Assembly: GCF_030297595.1 (NCBI RefSeq)
Contig: NZ_AP028138.1
Span: 1,364,001 to 1,428,000, forward strand
Source of the DNA: Polynucleobacter sp. HIN7
GTDB taxonomy: Bacteria; Pseudomonadota; Gammaproteobacteria; Burkholderiales; Burkholderiaceae
Reading direction: 5' to 3'
Length of the DNA stretch: 64,000 nucleotides
Part shown: positions 55,301 through 62,710 of the stretch, piece after piece
Layout: every line of letters begins with the position of its first letter
Numbering within the stretch: the first letter of the stretch is position 1
The notes under the pieces: model-generated
Databases searched by the model: none
Told to the model about the DNA's origin: nothing
Seen by the model: the letters and a program-made list of their open reading frames with translations, nothing else
Program-made: the position numbers and the translations under genes

Positions 55301-55837
55301 ATGTTTAATCTTTCGACCAAACAGACCGTTGGGATTGCAGTCGTTTTTTCCTTGATTCTGTGGGCTACTCGAGGTCAGCATGTGGCCTCCATGATGAGTC
55401 TGCCGGATGCCACCTGGGCAATCGCCTTTATGCTTGGCTTTTTATTGAGCCCGATTCTTTTTCTAATCGTTTTAGCTCAGGCTTTTGTGATCGACTACTT
55501 GGCGATGGGCAGTTACCTCTTTAACTTTGCCTACGCAGCCCTGATCCCTGCATATTTAGCACTTTGGCTAGCTGGTCGGTGGTTGCGGCAGCACTTCGAA
55601 CTGCAAGGTTTTAGGATTGGTCAATTTGTTGTGGCCCTAATTGGTGGCGTCGCCATTTGCGAGCTGATCTCGAGTGGGGCTTTTTATTTCCAAAAAAGCA
55701 ATGCCTCACTATTAGGATTTGCTGAATTGTTTGGCACCTACTTCTTTGGTAATTTGTTCTTCACCCTCTGCTACGTTGCTGTTGCCTCGCTAGCGTTCTA
55801 TCTGGTGACCGAGACCTCCAAAAAGAAATTAGCCTAG
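55301..55837 (+). CDS. btuM: BtuM-like cobalamin uptake membrane protein
   Basis: A 178-residue protein with six hydrophobic segments and an AGGAGG ribosome-binding site. The ATRGQHVASMMSLPDATWA segment after helix 1 and YLALWLAGRW in the middle fit my memory of BtuM, the solitary ECF S-component used for cobalamin in betaproteobacteria. It lies 52 bp downstream of btuB under the same riboswitch. Its only two cysteines are in later helices (AICELI, FTLCYV), so the cobalt-binding loop cysteine described for Thiobacillus BtuM appears absent. The context supports cobalamin transport well. Confidence 0.75.
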   Translation: MFNLSTKQTVGIAVVFSLILWATRGQHVASMMSLPDATWAIAFMLGFLLSPILFLIVLAQAFVIDYLAMGSYLFNFAYAALIPAYLALWLAGRWLRQHFELQGFRIGQFVVALIGGVAICELISSGAFYFQKSNASLLGFAELFGTYFFGNLFFTLCYVAVASLAFYLVTETSKKKLA

Positions 55838-55856
55838 TTCTGATACGATCTTGTTT

Positions 55857-56096
55857 ATGTCGCAAGATTCCATCGAGCAAACGCTCCGACGTCTTTCTGA
55901 GAAGTTAAAAATGGTGAATGCCTCCGTTGAGGCATTACGAAACGATCGCGTTGCCCTTGAGTCAAAAATTGAGGATGCCCAAAAGCGTATTGAGCACATC
56001 CTAAAGCGCCTACCAGAACAAAGCGATTCTCGCCAAATGAACCTGTTAGGCGATAACGCAATCATCGATAAAGACCATGACCCAACAACGCATTGA
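55857..56096 (+). CDS. Small coiled-coil protein upstream of zapA
   Basis: A 79-residue, mostly helical protein with heptad-like spacing across residues 3-60 (IEQTLRRLSEKLKMVNASVE). Family resemblance is to short coiled-coil proteins found before zapA in betaproteobacteria (TIGR02449/ZapB-like); I cannot assign it firmly. The ATG at 55857 is preferred to an upstream TTG. It overlaps zapA by 20 bp, so the two are translationally coupled and a cell-division role is likely. Confidence 0.75.
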   Translation: MSQDSIEQTLRRLSEKLKMVNASVEALRNDRVALESKIEDAQKRIEHILKRLPEQSDSRQMNLLGDNAIIDKDHDPTTH

Positions 56097-56430
56097 AGTG
56101 AGCCTTGCTGGCCATAAAATCACGCTAGCTACATCAAGCGATCATGAGCCATTACTTCGCGAGGCCTGCACCTTAGTAGATGAACAGATTAAGTTAGCTC
56201 TAGCCAGTGGTAATAAAAGTATTGAACGGGCAGCCATGATGGCGGCCATTAAATTAGCGGGTGACCTGATTCAAGCTCAGCAATCTTTGGCACAAGCAGC
56301 CAACGCCCCCAAGGTTGACCCCGAACAACTGACTTTGATTGAGCAGGAAGTCAATGCGCTTGAACAGCAAGTCGATTCCCTGATCAAAACACTTTCCCTG
56401 CCTGGTGCGCCAAGGCCAATAGTTCCTTGA
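56077..56430 (+). CDS. zapA: Cell division protein ZapA
   Basis: A 117-residue protein that binds FtsZ filaments and stabilises the Z ring. The N-terminal VSLAGHKITLATSSDHEPLLREAC and the central helix with AAMMAAIKLAGDLIQAQ match ZapA, and a coiled coil forms the C-terminal half. It is followed directly by 6S RNA, the conserved order in many proteobacteria. Confidence 0.92.
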   Translation: MTQQRIEVSLAGHKITLATSSDHEPLLREACTLVDEQIKLALASGNKSIERAAMMAAIKLAGDLIQAQQSLAQAANAPKVDPEQLTLIEQEVNALEQQVDSLIKTLSLPGAPRPIVP

Positions 56431-56434
56431 ACCG

Positions 56435-56612
56435 ATGCGTAAGCATACGGAACGGGTATTGCAGTATGGGCGCGAGCGTCTGATCGATTTACAGTGTGGG
56501 CTAGTCCGATACTCCCTGAGTCATTTGATGCACCCGAAGTATTGCTACCGTGCCACCTTGAACTTTAGGGTTCAGGATGACGGTCTAGCGACCAAGGCGG
56601 GGATCCTTGCAT
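56435..56612 (+). ncRNA. ssrS: 6S RNA (ssrS)
   Basis: The sequence between zapA and the TauE gene contains the recognisable 6S segments GGGCTAGTCC, CTCCCTGAG and, in the 3' bubble strand, CACCTTGAAC-TTTAGGGTTCAGG, a hairpin close to the E. coli CCTTGAACC...GGGTTCAAGG. 6S RNA mimics an open promoter and binds sigma70 RNA polymerase. Synteny with zapA supports the call. Ends are estimated; the 3' end may run into the next start codon. Confidence 0.8.
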
Positions 56613-57429
56613 GTTTCTGACTGATATTGCAATCCTGCTGGTTTGCGGAGCCTGTGCAGGGTTCTTAGCGGGTCTGCTTGGGATTGGCGGGGGAATGATT
56701 TTGGTCCCCTTCATGATCATTGTCTTTAATCACCAGGGCTTTAGCCAAGACATCATTGTTCATATGGCCATTGCCACTGGAATGACCACCATTTTGTTTA
56801 CCTCACTGTCAGCCATTCGGGCGCATCATCGCCATGGCTCAATTGACTGGAAACTGGTTGCGGGCTTCACCCCCGGAATCATTGTGGGGAGTTTTTTAGG
56901 AGGTAGCGAACTATTTGAGGCATTCAATACTGGCTGGCTCTCCCTCTTCTTTGCCATCTTTATTGTGTACACCTCGATTCAGATGTTCATCAACAAAAAG
57001 CCCAAGCCCGAACGTGAGCTACCTGGTAAGGTCGGCTTATTCTCTTATGGCGCCTTCTCCGGAGGGCTATCGAGCTTACTAGGTGCCGGTGGCGCCTTTG
57101 TCACCGTGCCATTCATGATCTGGTGCAATGTGAGTCCCCATGTCGCAATGGCAACCTCCTCGGGGCTCGGATTTCCGATTGCGCTTGCCTCAACCTTGGG
57201 TTACGTCTTTGGTAGCTTTGGTCGGCCCGACTTACCGGCAGGATCTTTTGGCTTCATTTATCTACCGGCCGTTGCCTGCATCGTAGCAACGAGTATTTTT
57301 ACTGCCCCACTTGGAGCAAAATTAGCTCGCAAGCTCAATGTCGTTCAACTCAAGCGAGTCTTTGGGGTAATGCTAATGTTCTTGGCGCTCTTTATGTTCA
57401 ATGAGGCCCATAAAGCGCTTGGCGCTTAA
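56611..57429 (+). CDS. TauE/SafE family anion exporter
   Basis: A 272-residue membrane protein with eight hydrophobic segments in two repeats. Each repeat contains a glycine-rich turn: GFLAGLLGIGGGMILVPF in the first and GGLSSLLGAGGAFVTVPF in the second. This is the TauE/SafE (DUF81) signature. Members export sulfite or organosulfonates, but the substrate here cannot be deduced. It sits immediately after 6S RNA, where many proteobacteria have a 5-formyl-THF cyclo-ligase gene. Confidence 0.88.
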   Translation: MFLTDIAILLVCGACAGFLAGLLGIGGGMILVPFMIIVFNHQGFSQDIIVHMAIATGMTTILFTSLSAIRAHHRHGSIDWKLVAGFTPGIIVGSFLGGSELFEAFNTGWLSLFFAIFIVYTSIQMFINKKPKPERELPGKVGLFSYGAFSGGLSSLLGAGGAFVTVPFMIWCNVSPHVAMATSSGLGFPIALASTLGYVFGSFGRPDLPAGSFGFIYLPAVACIVATSIFTAPLGAKLARKLNVVQLKRVFGVMLMFLALFMFNEAHKALGA

Positions 57430-58949
57430 TGGCTGTACTGCTGGCGCAATACGTTCTTTTGGACCTTACCCATGGCGTTTCGGGGTAAGTCGTTGACAAT
57501 TTCAACCCGCTTGGGAACTTTGAAGTTTGCAATCTTTGACTTGAGAGCATCGATCATCGATTGGCTATTGAGTTTGGCGCCTGGCTTTGGAACCACCACG
57601 GCCATGACCGCCTCACCAAAGTCTTTATGCGGAATCCCAATCACCGCGCTTTCCTCAACCCCATCCATGTCATCAATAAAACTCTCAATTTCTTTTGGAT
57701 AGACGTTGTAGCCACCCGAGATAATTAAATCCTTATTGCGACCCACGATGCACAGATAGTGATCAGGCACTTTACCGGCACTGGTTTCACCGCCCCAACG
57801 ACCCACATCACCCGTTTTAAACCAACCGTCTTTAGTGAACTCCTCAGCGGTCTTCTCAGGCATGCGCCAGTAGCCCTTAAATATATTCGGACCGCGCACT
57901 TCAATGGCACCAATCTCGTTGACATCACAGAGTGATCCGGATTCATTCACGACACGAACCTCAACTCCAGGAAGAGGAACGCCAACGGATCCCCCAACTC
58001 TGGCACCCTTATACGGATTAGAGACCAACATCACAGTCTCACTCATACCATAGCGCTCAAGAATAGTATGACCAGACACTTTCTGGAAATTATTAAAGGT
58101 CTCAGTTAATAAAGGTGCGGAGCCTGAAACAAAGAGGCGCATGTTTTTACAGACGCTCTGATTAAAGTTCGGATCCAGCAGAAGGCGTACATAGAATGTT
58201 GGCACGCCCATCATGACGGTTGAGCGTGGCAAATGCTTAATGAGTTGTGCAGTATCCAAACGAGGCAACCAAATCATTTTGCTGCCGTTTAATAAAGCGC
58301 CATGGGCAGCAACAAACAATCCGTGCACATGGAAAATGGGCAGAGCATGCAAAAGGACATCACCTTTTTTCCAGCCCCAAAACTCTTTTAATACCAGGGC
58401 ATTACTACCCAGGTTACCGTGCGTGAGCATGGCACCTTTACTGCGACCTGTAGTACCGGAGGTGTACAAAATAGCAGCTAGTTCGTCGTCGGCTTTTTTA
58501 ACGGTCTTAAATTGATCGGAACACTGAGCAGCGCGATCTAAAAGTGATCCGGTCCGATTCTCATCGAGGGTGAATACATTTTGAGTGCCGCTCTTAAATG
58601 CAATCTTTGAAATCCAAGAAAAGTTCTTGGAACTGCAAACGACAACGGCTGGTTCTGCATTCTCTAGAAAATACTGAATCTCAGACTCTTGATACGCCGT
58701 GTTCAAGGGTAAGTACACATACCCGGCACGTAGAGTGGCCAGATATAAGAAAAGTGCCTCTGGGGATTTTTCAACTTGGACAGCAACTCGTGAGCCTTGG
58801 GGTAACTTCAAGCTCTTAAGAAGATTTGCCATCATGGCCGTGGCGCGATCGAGATCGCGCCACGAGTAATACAGTCCGTCTTGGGTTTCTAGTGCACAGT
58901 CCTCGCGATTTTTAGGAAAGCCAGACTCTAATAATGCGTATAAGTTCAC
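57426..58949 (-). CDS. matB: Malonyl-CoA synthetase
   Basis: A 507-residue AMP-forming acyl-CoA synthetase. The phosphate-binding loop YTSGTTGRSKGAM, LPIFHVHGLF, YGMSETVM and the GWFKTGDVG hinge are all intact, and PRNAMGKVQKNVLR near the end carries the catalytic lysine. HALPIFHVHGLFVA and similar blocks match MatB. It starts with GTG at 58947-58949. Its operon partners, a malonyl-CoA decarboxylase and a Bug receptor, identify malonate as substrate. The stop overlaps the convergent TauE gene by 4 bp. Confidence 0.9.
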   Translation of the reverse strand: MNLYALLESGFPKNREDCALETQDGLYYSWRDLDRATAMMANLLKSLKLPQGSRVAVQVEKSPEALFLYLATLRAGYVYLPLNTAYQESEIQYFLENAEPAVVVCSSKNFSWISKIAFKSGTQNVFTLDENRTGSLLDRAAQCSDQFKTVKKADDELAAILYTSGTTGRSKGAMLTHGNLGSNALVLKEFWGWKKGDVLLHALPIFHVHGLFVAAHGALLNGSKMIWLPRLDTAQLIKHLPRSTVMMGVPTFYVRLLLDPNFNQSVCKNMRLFVSGSAPLLTETFNNFQKVSGHTILERYGMSETVMLVSNPYKGARVGGSVGVPLPGVEVRVVNESGSLCDVNEIGAIEVRGPNIFKGYWRMPEKTAEEFTKDGWFKTGDVGRWGGETSAGKVPDHYLCIVGRNKDLIISGGYNVYPKEIESFIDDMDGVEESAVIGIPHKDFGEAVMAVVVPKPGAKLNSQSMIDALKSKIANFKVPKRVEIVNDLPRNAMGKVQKNVLRQQYSH

Positions 58950-58976
58950 TCAAAACCCTTGACTACGAATACAAAA

Positions 58977-59963
58977 TTAATCGAGCTTAGCGCCTGATTT
59001 CTTAACAACCTCAGCCCAACGGGTTACGTCAGACGCAACTTGCTTACCAAATGCCTCTCCGTAAAGATTTGGATTATCCGCACCGTTTTGAGCCCAAATC
59101 GCTTTCAACTTTGGTGAGTTAAGAGCCTTTTGAACCTCAGCTGTCATCTTATCGATGATTGGCTTTGGTGTGCCAGCAGGAGCAAACATACCGTACCAAG
59201 TCGAAACGCGATAGTCAGGCAAACCAGCTTCTACAAATGTTGGTACGTTTGGAATTGCTGGATTGCGCTTCTCAGAAGCAACGGCGATCGCAAACAACTT
59301 ACCAGCATTAATTTGTGGGGCGGATGTTCCCAAGCCATCGAATTCCAAATCAACCTGGCCAGCTAAGAGGTCGCTCATTGCGGGACCTGCACCACGATAC
59401 GGAATATGAACAATGAAGGTGCCTGTTTGGATCTTAAATAACTCACCAGCTAAGTGATGCACTGTGCCACTACCGGCGCTGGCAAAGTTGTATTTACCAG
59501 GGTTCTTCTTCATAAGAGCAATGAAGTCTTTTAAGTTACGAGCACTCACACGATTGGGGTTTACTACCAATACCTGTGGAACGCTGGCTAAAAGAGCAAC
59601 TGGAATGAAGCTCTTTTGAATGTCATAGTCCAAGTTCTTGTACATGGAAGGAGCAATGGTGTGATGGGATGCGCCAATAAACCAGGTATAGCCATCTGGT
59701 GCTGCTTTCGCTGCAACCGATGCACCTACCGTACCACCTGCACCACCACGGTTATCAATAATGAACTGCTTACCCAATTGCTCGGTTAACTGAGCAGCCA
59801 AAGGACGGGCGAATGCATCCGTGCCACCACCCGCTGGGAATGGGTTCAAAAATGTGACGGTTTTTACTGGCCACTCTTGCGCATGAGCGGTGCTTGATAA
59901 GCCCACTACTGCTAATAAGCTAAGCACGAGGCCCGCTATTTTTTTCTTCTGAATTAATGCCAT
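58977..59963 (-). CDS. Bug/TctC family periplasmic receptor in the malonate operon
   Basis: A 328-residue periplasmic binding protein. The ATG at 59961-59963 follows GAGGAGAC and opens a signal peptide cleaved near AHAQEW. Bug hallmarks are KTVTFLNPFPAGGGTDAFAR, the GSGTVHHLAGE loop and FVEAGLPDYRVSTWYGMFAPAGTP. Its place between matA and matB suggests malonate or another dicarboxylate as ligand. No membrane subunits are adjacent, so it must use a distant TctAB pair or act as a sensor. Confidence 0.92.
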   Translation of the reverse strand: MALIQKKKIAGLVLSLLAVVGLSSTAHAQEWPVKTVTFLNPFPAGGGTDAFARPLAAQLTEQLGKQFIIDNRGGAGGTVGASVAAKAAPDGYTWFIGASHHTIAPSMYKNLDYDIQKSFIPVALLASVPQVLVVNPNRVSARNLKDFIALMKKNPGKYNFASAGSGTVHHLAGELFKIQTGTFIVHIPYRGAGPAMSDLLAGQVDLEFDGLGTSAPQINAGKLFAIAVASEKRNPAIPNVPTFVEAGLPDYRVSTWYGMFAPAGTPKPIIDKMTAEVQKALNSPKLKAIWAQNGADNPNLYGEAFGKQVASDVTRWAEVVKKSGAKLD

Positions 59964-60047
59964 TATTGTCTCCTCTTCAATTCTTATAAAGGGTAAAACG
60001 ATTGCGAACATCATTCTAAATCGAACTTCAAAAACTAGGGCAAAACC

Positions 60048-60076
60048 CCTAAAAGTCTTATATAGGACTTGTTAGG
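60048..60076 (-). promoter_or_regulatory. Imperfect hairpin between matA and the Bug gene
   Basis: On the minus strand CCTAACAAGTC pairs with GACTTTTAGG around an 8-nt loop, followed by GGTTTTG. It begins at the matA stop. The stem has one bulge and the T run is short, so it may be a weak terminator or a processing site. Confidence 0.4.
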
Positions 60077-60077
60077 C

Positions 60078-61382
60078 TTATGTTTTGATCAGCTTACCAA
60101 CCGAACGGGAATAAATAATATCGCCGTTCACGAAGCGCTCATGATTTTCCTCAACGCTCGACAGATCATACAGATAATTCACCATTAAACCAGCGGATTG
60201 CCGCAGGCCATTTTTGGACAAATCACCCGCCCAATTAATTTGATGCAGCTTGGCACCATTACCTAGATGGAATTTAGCGACAGGATTGCCGTCCCGACTT
60301 GGGGTAACCACGGTCAGATAAATCGCGGTTAAAGCCATCAGGGCAGCCTTTTCGTCCTCACTGCATTGATCTGGATGCCAGGACTTGCCTAGCTTATCCA
60401 TCCAATTAGCACCATTGAGTTTCAAAAGTTCAAGCGCCTCGTCACGGGCCTTACGAATCGCCGGCTTCATTTTGTCAGAGCTTGGCAGGTCGCCCAAATG
60501 GGCTCCATCGGTAATCCACTCCATGAGGCCCGGAATCGGGGATAGTGTCACAAAGGTTTTTAATCCCGGGAACTCGGCATGGAGTTGCTCAGCAACGCGC
60601 TTAATTAAGAAGTTGCCCATCGAAACCCCCCGCAGTCCAGACTCGCAGTTACTAATGGAGTAAAACGCAGCCACTTTGAATTGGTTGGTTTGCTCTACAG
60701 GGATAGATTTTTTATCCACTAAAGGCATGATGGCAACTGGAATCTCGGGAAGCAGAGCAACTTCCACGAAGATTAAGGGCTCATCCGGTAGCTGGGGATG
60801 GAAAAAGGCAAAACAACGCCGATCGGGTTGCAAACGCCGGCGCAGATCATCCCAGCCATCAATGGCATGGACGGCCTCGTGGGCAATGATCTTCTCCAAA
60901 ATCTCTGCCGGTGACTTCCAGTCAACACGGTGCATCTTCAAAAACCCAGGATTAAACCAGGACGACAAGAGGTGTCGCATGTCGTAGTCCAAGCCCATTA
61001 ACTCCGGTTTCTTATTTAGTAAGGTCAAAAGATCGCGACGCATTTCGACGACTGCAGCCGTACCACCCGGAGCTCGATTGAGGCGCCTTAAAAGCTCTTG
61101 GCGAGGGGATTCAGAGATCTTCTGCAGGCGAATGTAATTTCTTGCATTTGGATCTGCCGCAAAACTTTGCGCTGCCTTCGTCAGTTGCTCAGCATCAATA
61201 TTGAATTGTTCAGCGAGCATCATAAAAAATTTAGAACGGTGATCGGCATTGAGCTTGCGGTAGCTTGAGATCACATCTAAGGCCATACTGACAGCGTTTG
61301 ATTCACCCCGCTCAGAAATAAGCTGGCGAACCGCACTGTTGGCTCGAGATAGGTAACGGGTTTGGGCAATTTTCTCTAGCAT
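60078..61382 (-). CDS. matA: Malonyl-CoA decarboxylase
   Basis: A 434-residue enzyme that decarboxylates malonyl-CoA to acetyl-CoA. The helical N-terminal domain (about 1-150) and the acyltransferase-like C-terminal domain match the MCD family; conserved blocks are KMHRVDWKSPAEILEKII, HEAVHAIDGWDDLRRRL, RRCFAFFHP, SISNCESGLRGVSMGNFLIK and FVTLSPIPG, the last two around the proposed catalytic Ser and His region. It is the first gene of the matA-bug-matB operon. Confidence 0.95.
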   Translation of the reverse strand: MLEKIAQTRYLSRANSAVRQLISERGESNAVSMALDVISSYRKLNADHRSKFFMMLAEQFNIDAEQLTKAAQSFAADPNARNYIRLQKISESPRQELLRRLNRAPGGTAAVVEMRRDLLTLLNKKPELMGLDYDMRHLLSSWFNPGFLKMHRVDWKSPAEILEKIIAHEAVHAIDGWDDLRRRLQPDRRCFAFFHPQLPDEPLIFVEVALLPEIPVAIMPLVDKKSIPVEQTNQFKVAAFYSISNCESGLRGVSMGNFLIKRVAEQLHAEFPGLKTFVTLSPIPGLMEWITDGAHLGDLPSSDKMKPAIRKARDEALELLKLNGANWMDKLGKSWHPDQCSEDEKAALMALTAIYLTVVTPSRDGNPVAKFHLGNGAKLHQINWAGDLSKNGLRQSAGLMVNYLYDLSSVEENHERFVNGDIIYSRSVGKLIKT

Positions 61383-61438
61383 GCTGACAGCATAACCAGA
61401 TTTTGTAACAGGGGCTTAAATCACTCAGTCAAAAGGGT

Positions 61439-62221
61439 TTATTGGCGCGGCGTTCGCAGCAATAAGTAGATTCCCAAACCAATCATCGGCATCGATAGCC
61501 ACTGACCCATAGATAGTCCCAAGCCGAGCAAGCCCAAGAACGCATCCGGCTCCCTAGCAAACTCCGCCAGAAAACGAAGTAGCCCATATCCAAGTAAGAA
61601 AAGTCCGGATACCTGCCCCACGCGTTTTGGTTTACTTGCATAGAGCCACAATACCAAAGCTAATAGAAGGCCTTCACCTGCAAATTGATACAACTGTGAT
61701 GGATGGCGGGCCACTTGGTCCACCATCGGAAACACCATCGCCCACGGCCAATCGCTCGGACGTCCCCATAACTCACCATTAATAAAGTTTCCAAGGCGTC
61801 CAAAAGCAAGTCCCAGTGGCACGAGTGGCGCCACAAAATCCGTAATCACAAAGTATGAGAGTTGGCGCCGCTTCGCAAACCATGCCAAAGCGATTAGGAC
61901 TCCTAATAACCCACCGTGGAAGGACATTCCGCCTTCCCAGAGCTTAAAAATACTGAGGGGGTTTTGCAGATAAAAACCGGGCATGTAAAAGAGCACATAA
62001 CCCAAGCGACCCCCAACAATCACCCCCACCACTCCCCAAAACAGAATGTCCTCAACATCTTTAAAGGTCCAACGCATCGCTTGATATGGTTCTTGGCGAA
62101 CACGCAGTCGTCCCAGTAATAAAAATTGGGCAAATGCACATAAGTACATCAGGCCATACCAATGAATCGCCAACGGGCCTATTTGCAGTGCGACTGGATC
62201 GATTTGGGGATGCACCAACAT
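61439..62221 (-). CDS. lgt: Prolipoprotein diacylglyceryl transferase
   Basis: A 260-residue inner-membrane enzyme that adds diacylglycerol to the lipobox cysteine of prolipoproteins. It has about seven hydrophobic segments, the Lgt signature [17 protein letters not shown] and the [10 protein letters not shown] block. It overlaps the holC stop in TAATG and is in the holC-lgt order on the minus strand. Confidence 0.97.
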   Translation of the reverse strand: MLVHPQIDPVALQIGPLAIHWYGLMYLCAFAQFLLLGRLRVRQEPYQAMRWTFKDVEDILFWGVVGVIVGGRLGYVLFYMPGFYLQNPLSIFKLWEGGMSFHGGLLGVLIALAWFAKRRQLSYFVITDFVAPLVPLGLAFGRLGNFINGELWGRPSDWPWAMVFPMVDQVARHPSQLYQFAGEGLLLALVLWLYASKPKRVGQVSGLFLLGYGLLRFLAEFAREPDAFLGLLGLGLSMGQWLSMPMIGLGIYLLLRTPRQ

Positions 62222-62691
62222 TAGGCCGCCGCTTTGCTTTGATCAAAATGATGAAGCTCATGGCCTAAGGCACGATAACCCTTAAAGCGCTCGCGCCCTG
62301 CCTTCAGTTCATTCTCTTGTGTGGTCACCACTTCAATCCAACGAGGGAAGCGTTCCAGCAAGGCATCAAGACCTTGTGGAGCTTGTGCATGAAGGTAAAT
62401 CAAGACATCCCGATGCGCTGGCGCTTGGTGGTCTAGCTCGGATAACTGATCCACCAGGAGAATCGGGGTCTCGTGGGCACCCTCGTGATGCAACCAAGCA
62501 TGAGGTAAAAAGTCAGTTTTACTGAAGGTCCACAATAAATCATCAAGATTGTTGAGGTCGTTTTTACTTCCGGTAATCACGATCGTGCGTGGCAACCCCT
62601 GGGGATGAGAGCTGGCCAGAATTTTGCGGCTTAAACGACAGCAGTACTGTAATTTGTCCGAAACATGACTATGAAAATCAATTCTGGCCAT
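62221..62691 (-). CDS. holC: DNA polymerase III subunit chi
   Basis: A 156-residue clamp-loader accessory protein that links polymerase III to single-stranded DNA-binding protein. The start [20 protein letters not shown] at 62689-62691 is the usual chi N-terminus; the frame extends further upstream into pepA but those residues are not chi-like. FLPHAWLH and ILLVDQL are typical. It follows pepA by 19 bp, the classic pepA-holC order, and couples to lgt. Confidence 0.92.
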   Translation of the reverse strand: MARIDFHSHVSDKLQYCCRLSRKILASSHPQGLPRTIVITGSKNDLNNLDDLLWTFSKTDFLPHAWLHHEGAHETPILLVDQLSELDHQAPAHRDVLIYLHAQAPQGLDALLERFPRWIEVVTTQENELKAGRERFKGYRALGHELHHFDQSKAAA

Positions 62692-62710
62692 TCGCGCTAT
62701 TAATGGGTGC

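Noticed and set aside
56435..56620. 61-residue open frame between zapA and the TauE gene
   Set aside because: It coincides with 6S RNA, has no ribosome-binding site and no protein-like composition.
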